This document shows positions 10,258 through 20,764 of a stretch of DNA of 20,764 bases, piece by piece. A model generated the notes under the pieces. The model searched no databases. It was not told the DNA's origin and was given only the letters and a program-made list of their open reading frames with translations. The position numbers and the translations under genes were made by a program. The stretch is taken from positions 1 through 20,764 of the forward strand of contig NW_004086270.1 of assembly GCF_000220395.1 (NCBI RefSeq), given 5' to 3'. Origin of the DNA: Ichthyophthirius multifiliis. Taxonomy: Eukaryota > Ciliophora > Oligohymenophorea > Hymenostomatida. Every line of letters begins with the position of its first letter. Position 1 is the stretch's first letter.

Positions 10258-11371
10258 TCATCTACCAAGCATATTTTTTGTGGCTTTTGCGCATTTAAAA
10301 TCATCAGAAGGATGACGATAGAAACTAAATTTATAGATAATAAATTAAATTTTTAATAAAAAAATACCTAATAACTTTCTTACCCCAAGCAAATCTATAT
10401 TTTTAATTAAAATAAATACATAAATATTATTATTATTTTTTATTTACTAGCATGCTAAATATCCTCTAAGGTTAACATCGTCCTTTGAACCAGGAATATA
10501 GTTATGTGCTATGTATTATTTAATATATAAAATTGTTATAAATATTTTTTATTTTATTAAAATCTTATTAATTTACTTTCAGTTAATTCTTCAAGCTATT
10601 TTTTTTTTTAATAAAATAATATATTTTTTAAGTAAAAAAAAAAAAAAATATAATTTACTTCAGCTTCTAATCCTTTAAAGAAGTCATAGTTTTCATGCAT
10701 TAGGTATTCCTTTAAAATTATTTAATATAAAATAAGAAATATAAAAATACATTAGGATTATTATATTCTTCTAGTTCAAATAAAAACATAGTATAATCAG
10801 AATAAGCATTTAACCAAATAGCAGCATGGAAAGATAATTCATTTTCCTTTATTTTATTTTATAATTAGAATAAAATAATTTAATTACAATATCATCGAGA
10901 GGCTTAGATGTTTAAGATAAAACTTATTTAGCAATCTAATCAACTTGGTATTATTCTCTTATTAAAGTTTCATAATTCTCTTTTACTTTTTCTACTAATC
11001 CTTTTGTGCTAATCTATTTTTTCCATTCTTCCCAATTAATGGTCTTTTTATTTTTTGAAAATTATTTAGTTATAAATATTTTTATATATGTTTTTTAATA
11101 CTGGAATTTTTTCAGTGTGTTATCTATTGTAATAACTTATTAAAGATGAAAGTTAAGCACAATATGAACGGGATTCAGCTGAACTTGCTTTGCTATTTAA
11201 GGTTTATATCCATTTTGTAATTATTTCTTGATTTTAAGCTTTTTTTAATAGTATTTTTTAAAAAAAACTTTGTCTTAAAATTTAAATATTACATGGCTTT
11301 AATGCAGTAACAGCATTTCTTAAGGATTAATTTGAAACTTTATTTTTAGCAATTACTGAGAAGAACGACAT
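10258..11371 (-). CDS. Mitochondrial ATP synthase subunit d candidate, nine exons
   Basis: Exons on the minus strand: 11371-11269, 11187-11102, 11043-10888, 10846-10751, 10709-10659, 10595-10577, 10508-10448, 10394-10368, 10324-10258 (TGA), giving 221 aa. All eight introns are GT-AG (41-81 nt) and every phase fits. The N-terminus (MSFFSVIAKNK, with Arg, Ser, Lys and few acids over about 35 residues) looks like a mitochondrial presequence. The call rests on the block TINWEEWKKQISTKGLVEKV followed by a helical acidic/basic stretch, which resembles the IDW..YK..V...GLV signature of F1Fo-ATPase peripheral stalk subunit d. The C-terminal part (FAWGKKVISFYRHPSDDFKC) is a conserved-looking extension I cannot place. 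Subunit d joins the peripheral stalk that holds F1 to the membrane sector. Exons 6 and 8 are only 19 and 27 nt. The gene is solid; the family name is less so. Confidence 0.7.
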
Positions 11372-11818
11372 TTGTTTTTATTGATTTTTTTTTTTTTGAA
11401 TATAAATATTTATTAAATTAAATATATATTTAATTTACTATATAATTATATTTATTTTTTTCTTTTATTTATTTTATTTTTTTACTTTATCTTTTTTTAT
11501 TTTTTTAAAATAATATTTTTATTTATTTTGAATAATATAATTATGTGAAAAAAAAATCTTTATATATTTTTATTTTTTATTAATAATAATTACAAAATTA
11601 ATATTTAATATTTATAAATTTATTTAAAAAATATAATTAATTTTAAAAGCATTTAATATTTATTTATTTATATAATTATATAATTTAAATATAGTATAAT
11701 AAATAATATTTTAAATTTAGAAAGTGTATATATAATTTGAAAAAAAAAATTCTTATAAAAAAATATAAATATATATTAATTTTTAATTTAAAAATTTCAA
11801 TTATTATCTATTAAATTA
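11372..11818. other. A+T-rich intergenic stretch between two minus-strand genes
   Basis: This carries the upstream region of the ATP synthase gene and the 3' flank of the Myb gene. It consists of long T-runs and A/T blocks with no supported gene. An unusually T-rich block sits at about 11380-11520 (A-rich in the sense of the ATP synthase gene), just upstream of its start. Confidence 0.5.
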
Positions 11819-13922
11819 TCATTATATATTTCTTGAAATATTACTTTGTGAAAAGTCATTCATTTTTTTATTACAATTAAAATTAAAGTTATTTTTTTCT
11901 AAAATAAATTAATTATTAGGATAATAGTTTTCAGTATAATTATCTAAATAAAATTATTATTATAAATTGCATGCATTTTCTGCTTTTTCATTATTATTTA
12001 AAGTAGATTTTAAATTATCTAATTCATATTTTGTTTTAGATAACATATTTTCTAATTAATAAAGTTAATTTATTAAAAATGTCATTTTTTAATTATCTTC
12101 TTAATAATTTTAATCTTGCATTATTTATTAAATTTATAAAGAATTCAAATTTTAAATTTATAAAGTGTCTTAAGGCATAATATTATATTTTTAATTTGAA
12201 TTATATGCACATAAATCATTATTTATTATTTCTTATTAATTTTATTATTGTTCAAATTATTATTAAAATATCTATTGATTTGATAGTTATTATTATTATG
12301 GTTCTTTTTATTTGTTACCTGTTGATTTTATTTCTAGTTACAAACTTTATTTTCTTTATTTTTAAATTATTTCTATGATATCATTATTATCAGCTTAATT
12401 ATTTTTTTCTTAAAGTTTATTTATTTAAATTTTATTTTTTTCAAATTTAAATTTTTAATTTAAAGCAAGAAAACTTAATAATTCTTTCTTTTTTTATTAA
12501 ATATATATATATATTTTATTTTATTTTTACTTCATTTTTTTTCTCATTTATGAAATCATAAAGAAATTAGTTCATACTCTTTTTAAAATATTTAAGGAAT
12601 TTTTGTTAAAATTTAGTTGAAGAAAATTAACTATTTTTTTAATCTAAATTTTATTCTAAAAATGAGAAATCAATATTAAAATCCTTATTATTTTATTTAG
12701 ATAAAATTAGATTTTATAATTATTCTTATTTTTCATTGAAAATATAATTTTATATATTTTAGAACCGCAATTTATTTTATTATTTTTCTTTCTATTCTTC
12801 TTATTATTAAACCTGTTCTTCTTATTCATCTTGATTATTTTATTCATATTATCCATATTATTAATCTTATTAAATATTCTTACTGTTTTATTCTGAACTT
12901 TTTTCAGATTTATTTTATAATTTTTATTATTTATATTTTTTATAAAATAACGAATAATCCTATAAACATTTGCTACTCTTTATTTCTATTTAGTTATTTC
13001 TCAATAATCTGTATAAGAAATTATTTTGAGAATATTCTTCTTGTTATTTTTTTCTTACATATTTTCTTTTTTGAAATAATGGTTAAGCTGAACGGTTTTC
13101 TGTATTTTCTTATTTACTTTTTTTTTTTTTAAATATTTTTATTGAATTAATTTAGAAATTTTTTTAATTAAAAAAAATATTATAAAATATTATATAATAA
13201 AAAATAATTATATAATGTAAATTTAAAATATATAATCTAATTTTGTAATTTTTTAAATTAAAAATCATTAATCTTATTTATTAAAGAATATATTTATTAT
13301 AATATTTACATTATATTATCCTCTTATTTTTCAAACTAATTTTATTTATATTCTTTTTCTACTTCAACTTCCTATTTTTATTTGTCGTCTTTTTATTATT
13401 AATTTCTAAGTTAATTTTATATAAGTTATCTTATTTAGCTTTATTAAAGCCCATTTTTTTCAACTTAAACTTTATCTGAATCACTTAATAGCTTTCTTAC
13501 AGTACTATAAAATCTGTTTTTTACTGAGTTTTCAGTTCTTCCTTTTAATTAAATAAATTATAAATATAACTAACTATTTATTTTAAAAAATACCTTATAA
13601 TTATTTTGCTATAACACTCCAAGAAGAACCATTTTGTAAATATCCTTTAAATATTGTATCATCTTCTTCTGGACTCCAAGAACCTCTTTTTACATCAGGA
13701 TTTAAATTATTAAACCATCTTTCTCGGCATTACTTGCCACTTCTTCCTTTTATTGTTTCTGCACATAATGACCATTTTTATGAACCATGCTAATTAATCC
13801 ATTATTTTAATAATTCATCTTCATCAGCAGTCCAAGGACCTTTTGTTTTATATTATTGTTTATATTTATATTTTGTATTTTTGTTATTATTATTAAAGAC
13901 CTTTTCCTTTATCTTTTTTCAT
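11819..13922 (-). CDS. R2R3-Myb DNA-binding protein with Gln/Asn-rich tail
   Basis: Exons on the minus strand: 13922-13901, 13839-13594, 13541-13310, 13116-12531, 12487-11819 (TGA), giving 584 aa; all four introns are GT-AG and in phase. Two Myb repeats occupy residues 8-105. R2 has tryptophans W10, W30 and W49 with the recognition stretch GRSGKQCRERW. R3 has W62 and W81, with Phe/Tyr in place of the third Trp (GRTENSVKNRFYS), as in many protist Mybs. R1 is absent. The N-terminus before R2 is only seven residues. From about residue 120 on the protein is dominated by Gln (mostly TAA/TAG), Asn, Lys and Glu, as in a low-complexity activation or condensation-prone tail. It is likely a nuclear, sequence-specific transcription factor. 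It is transcribed divergently from Spt16. Intron 3 (13309-13117, 193 nt) is long and could hide further structure, but its ends fit the frame. Confidence 0.88.
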
Positions 13923-14551
13923 AATTAATTGTTTTTTTATTGTCTTTTTGATTTTGTTTATTATTAATTTAATAAATTTTTAATTATATTTTCAGAGTTT
14001 TGTAATTTTTTTATGTTTAATTTAATTATATTTATTTGTTTATATTTAATTTTTTAAAGATTTTCTTCTTATTTTCTTTATTTTTGAATTTTTTATTAAA
14101 ATGCTTATGTATGTATATTAGATTTTTTACATTATAATAAAATATATTTAGAAAACGTATATAATATTGATATTTTTTTTAAAAAAATATAGAATTTTAC
14201 TAATTGTAAATGTAAATTAATTTAAATAAATATTTGTAATATTAAAATATTTTATTTTGAATAAATTATATTTTTAAACATTAATTTATAACTTTAATCA
14301 TTAATTTAGATTTTTAAATTTTTTTTTTTTGTAATTGACTTATATATAAATAAAAATATTTTTATTTATTTATTAATTAAATATTATTTTATATTGGCGC
14401 CTAAAAAACAAAAAATAAAAGTATAAATATTTGCACTAATTTATTAACTAAGAACTTTATATTTTAATTAAATTCAAATTCCTTAAAGAGAAAAAATAAT
14501 AATAATAATATTTTTTATTGAAATAAAAAAAAAATATATAAATAAGCAACA
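13923..14551. promoter_or_regulatory. Divergent promoter region of the Myb and Spt16 genes
   Basis: These 629 bp lie between the Myb start (13922, minus) and the Spt16 start (14552, plus) and must serve both genes. Most of it is featureless A/T. The exceptions are the GC-rich palindrome at 14394-14401 (separate entry) and the moderately mixed stretch after it up to about 14490. The Spt16 leader just before the ATG reads AAATAAGCAACA. Confidence 0.6.
14394..14401. promoter_or_regulatory. Candidate E2F/DP-type site
   Basis: The sequence TTGGCGCC with flanks TATA and TAAA contains the palindrome GGCGCC and fits the E2F core (TTSSCGC/GGCGCS). It is the only GC-rich word in this intergenic region, so chance conservation is unlikely in such A/T-rich DNA. 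It sits about 150 bp upstream of Spt16 and 470 bp upstream of Myb. That ciliates have E2F/DP factors and cell-cycle Myb proteins is known; use of this particular site is inference. Confidence 0.45.
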
Positions 14552-18382
<3,831 letters not shown>

Positions 18383-18408
18383 ATTATTATATAAAGAATT
18401 TTTATGGT

Positions 18409-18456
18409 TATAAATATAAATATAAATATAAATATAAATATAAATATAAATATAAA
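18409..18456. repeat. (TATAAA)8 hexamer repeat
   Basis: Eight uninterrupted copies of TATAAA lie just beyond the end of Spt16. The unit resembles a TATA box, but its position directly 3' of one gene and about 620 bp before the next suggests a simple microsatellite. Confidence 0.9.
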
Positions 18457-19013
18457 AAAATACATAAATAAATATTCAAATAATTTTCTTATTAATTTAT
18501 TAATGACTTTTTAATTAAATTAATAATTCAAAAAAATATTTAAATATTGATAATAATAATATAAATTTAATAAATAATTTTCATTTTTATAAAAATTAAA
18601 TTTTAATTATATTTAATTTACTATATATAAAAATATAATATTTTTCAATTATTATTAATATAAATTATAGTTTATAATAATTAAAATATAATATATAATT
18701 TATTATTATTTTTTTAATAAATTTTAATGATAATATTTTTTTTTTCAGTATAATTTATTTCATTTTTAAGTAATATTTATATTAGTTATTTTGATAAATT
18801 CTATAAAAATTAATTACATCTATTTATATAAGCAAATTCTAATAAACATATTGTAAATTAATAGAAAAAAACTAAAATAACAAAAAAATAAAAATTATTT
18901 ATCATACATATTTAAATAATATAAATATTTATTCAATAATATTATTAACCTTCTATTAAAAAAAAAGTTTAAAAATAAATAAAATTATAAATAAAATAAT
19001 AATAGAAGAAAAA

Positions 19014-19050
19014 AAAGAAAGAAAGAAAGAAAGAAGAAAAAAAAAGAAAC
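19014..19050. repeat. Purine-only GAAA-type tract in the Rab leader
   Basis: A tract with repeated GAAA units (clearest at 19017-19033), then GAAGAAAAAAAAAGAAAC, lies about 30-60 bp upstream of the Rab ATG. It contains no pyrimidine on this strand for most of its length. It probably forms part of the 5' leader or core promoter. Confidence 0.6.
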
Positions 19051-19077
19051 AAAATAAAAAAAATTCTAAAAAAAAAA

Positions 19078-19674
19078 ATGAATTAAAAATAAGATTATGA
19101 TGCAATATTAAAATTTTTAGTCATAGGAGATTCTGGAGTAGGAAAAACATGTGTTTTATTGAATTATTGCGAAGGAACATTCACAAATGTTAATTTAACA
19201 ACAATAGGCATTGACTATAAATTAAAACAAGAAGAAATTGATGGAAAAAGAGTTAAATTATAAATTTGGGATACTGCAGGTTAAGAAAGATTTAAAACAA
19301 TAACAGTTAATTATTATAAAGGAGCTGCGGGTATTATTTTGGCTTATAGTGTAATAGATCCTAATAGTTTCAAAAATATAATTGATTGGATGAAATAAAT
19401 AAATGAACATGCTAACGCGGATGTTAAAAAAATTATTATTGCAAATAAATGCGATATGAAAGAGGAAAGAAAAGTTAGTTAAAAAGAAGGAGAAGATTTA
19501 GCAGAAAAATATGGTGTAAAGTATTTCGAAACATCAGCTAAAAGTGGATAGAATGTATCAGATGCCTTTAAATATATAGCGAAATTGGCTTTAGAAAAAG
19601 AATATAATAACGGAAATATTAACATAAAAAATAATGAAAGAATATAAAAAAAAAATGGTGGTGGTTGTTGCTGA
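19078..19674 (+). CDS. Rab-family small GTPase (Rab1/Rab8-like)
   Basis: This is a single uninterrupted exon of 198 aa, from ATG 19078 to TGA 19672-19674, with TAA/TAG as Gln throughout. All guanine-nucleotide motifs are present: P-loop GDSGVGKT (residues 17-24), switch I with TTIGIDYK, switch II WDTAGQERFKTIT, base-binding NKCD, and ETSAKSG. The Rab signature regions IGIDYK and [13 protein letters not shown], and the C-terminal GGGCC, which is expected to be doubly geranylgeranylated, mark it as a Rab and not Ras or Ran. Rabs of this type direct vesicle docking in the secretory pathway. The fit to Rab1 versus Rab8/10 cannot be settled from motifs alone. It is the only gene in the window for which no intron was needed. 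The length is normal for the family and nothing appears broken. Confidence 0.96.
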
Positions 19675-20646
19675 CTGTTTTTTTTTTATTATTAAAATAT
19701 TTTTTAACTTTATTTTTTAATAAAAAGATAAATAAAAAAATTATATAAAAACATTAAAAAAAATATTTTATAATTATATAATTTTAATTTTTAAATTAAA
19801 AAAAATATATATTTATTAATTTTAAAGTAATTTTTTTTTATCTATTTATGCATTATTTTTTTAAATTTAACAATTATAATAAGATTTTTATCATATGATT
19901 ATAAATATATACTTTTTTTTAACAATTTATTAAAAAATTATTATTATTTAATTTTAGAAACATTTTTAAATATTTTATATATATTTATAAATATTTAAAA
20001 TAAAAATAAATATATTAGCTTGAAATTTTTTATCATAAAATTTTTTTAACATAATATTACTTTATTTTTTAAAGATAACACTTAGATGATTATAGAATCA
20101 AATATTTTTTTATATTAAACAATAATATTGAAATGATTTAATGAATTAATATATAACAAGAGGTAAATATTATATTTTAAGACATATTTTTAAAGTATTT
20201 TATTATTTTTTTATATTTTATGATTAAAAATTATTAAATCATTTTAATATTAATTAAAATTAATAGCAAAAAATAAATTTATTCAAATAAATATTTTTTT
20301 GTTATTAATATTAAAATTTTAAAAAAGAATATTTTAAAAATATTTTATAATTTATAAAAACAAAGCTAAGATTTTTTTAATTTTAGTTTAAGTAAAATTA
20401 TATTATTATAAAAAAATATATAAACTATGAAATTATTAATTAATAAATTAAATTATAATAGTAATTAAATAAATAAAATAGTTTGATGAATGAAAAAAAA
20501 AAATTATTTAATAAATAAATATAATAAAATTAAAAATAACATAAAAAAAAAGGGTAAAAAATATGAATTTAATACAGGTATATTAAATAATAAAATCTTA
20601 ATATAAAAATCTATAGTAAAAAAAATATATTTGCAATAAAAAATAT

Positions 20647-20685
<39 letters not shown>

Positions 20686-20764
20686 TTTTTTTTATTTTTT
20701 TTATTTAATTTTTATTATTACTTTTAATATTAATTTTTTTATTTTTTATAAAATAACATTTAAT
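19675..20764. other. A+T-rich 3' flank, no gene recognised
   Basis: The last 1.1 kb holds poly-A/T blocks and a (TTTA)n microsatellite at about 20647-20687. A possible start is seen near 20563 (ATGAATTTAATACAG followed by a GTATAT donor-like word), which could be the first exon of a gene running off the window, but nothing confirms it. Confidence 0.5.
20647..20687. repeat. (TTTA)n microsatellite
   Basis: About ten tandem copies of a TTTA tetranucleotide lie near the right end of the window, followed by T-rich sequence. It is non-coding. Confidence 0.85.

Larger units (their letters stand above)
18383..19077. other. A+T-rich intergenic stretch with microsatellites
   Basis: This is the 3' flank of Spt16 and the upstream region of the Rab gene. 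It contains eight TATAAA copies (18409-18456) and a purine-rich (GAAA)n leader at about 19014-19050, immediately before the Rab start. No gene was seen. The promoter of the Rab gene is presumably in the right half. Confidence 0.55.

Noticed and set aside
12196-12378. Plus-strand open stretch starting MNYMHINHYLL
   Set aside because: It is the antisense of the Gln/Asn-rich last exon of the Myb gene. Its composition (Ile, Leu, Phe) is what antisense of AAT/TAA codons gives.

Overview
The window reads as a piece of ciliate macronuclear DNA, most like an oligohymenophorean of the Tetrahymena/Ichthyophthirius kind. Four things support this. The DNA is extremely A+T rich (roughly 85% by eye). In every convincing gene TAA and TAG are read through as glutamine and only TGA stops translation. 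Introns are short (about 41-99 nt, two near 195 nt), GT-AG and almost pure A+T. The gene families include a ciliate-expanded TmcB-like PAS membrane protein. Reading the window with the standard code hides nearly all of its coding content.

Layout: 1-1844 is A+T-rich sequence with a two-copy 197-bp tandem repeat and a small hairpin island. A minus-strand coiled-coil gene (2514-1845) and a plus-strand Cys/His-cluster gene (2662-3302) diverge from a 147-bp promoter. A large TmcB-like PAS transmembrane gene follows (3775-9776, plus, about 1,860 aa, seven introns). Two minus-strand genes come next: a mitochondrial ATP synthase subunit d candidate with nine exons (11371-10258), and an R2R3-Myb transcription factor with a long Gln/Asn-rich tail (13922-11819, five exons). 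The Myb gene shares a 629-bp divergent promoter with the FACT histone chaperone subunit Spt16 (14552-18382, plus, eleven exons). That promoter carries an isolated GC-rich E2F-like palindrome. An intronless Rab-family GTPase (19078-19674, plus) is last, followed by about 1.1 kb of A+T-rich sequence in which no gene was recognised.

The genes do not form an operon or one pathway; this looks like ordinary housekeeping gene space. The points most worth following are four places where one gene drops by one base at an A-run, always in the same direction (two inside Spt16); the shared Myb/Spt16 promoter; tiny exons (19 and 27 nt) in the ATP synthase gene; and two genes of unknown function. I found no mobile element, virus-like element, CRISPR array, rRNA or tRNA, and no convincing undescribed system. 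Exon boundaries were worked out by hand from reading-frame continuity and GT-AG ends. Where several introns link in phase I am confident of them; exceptions are stated in each entry.
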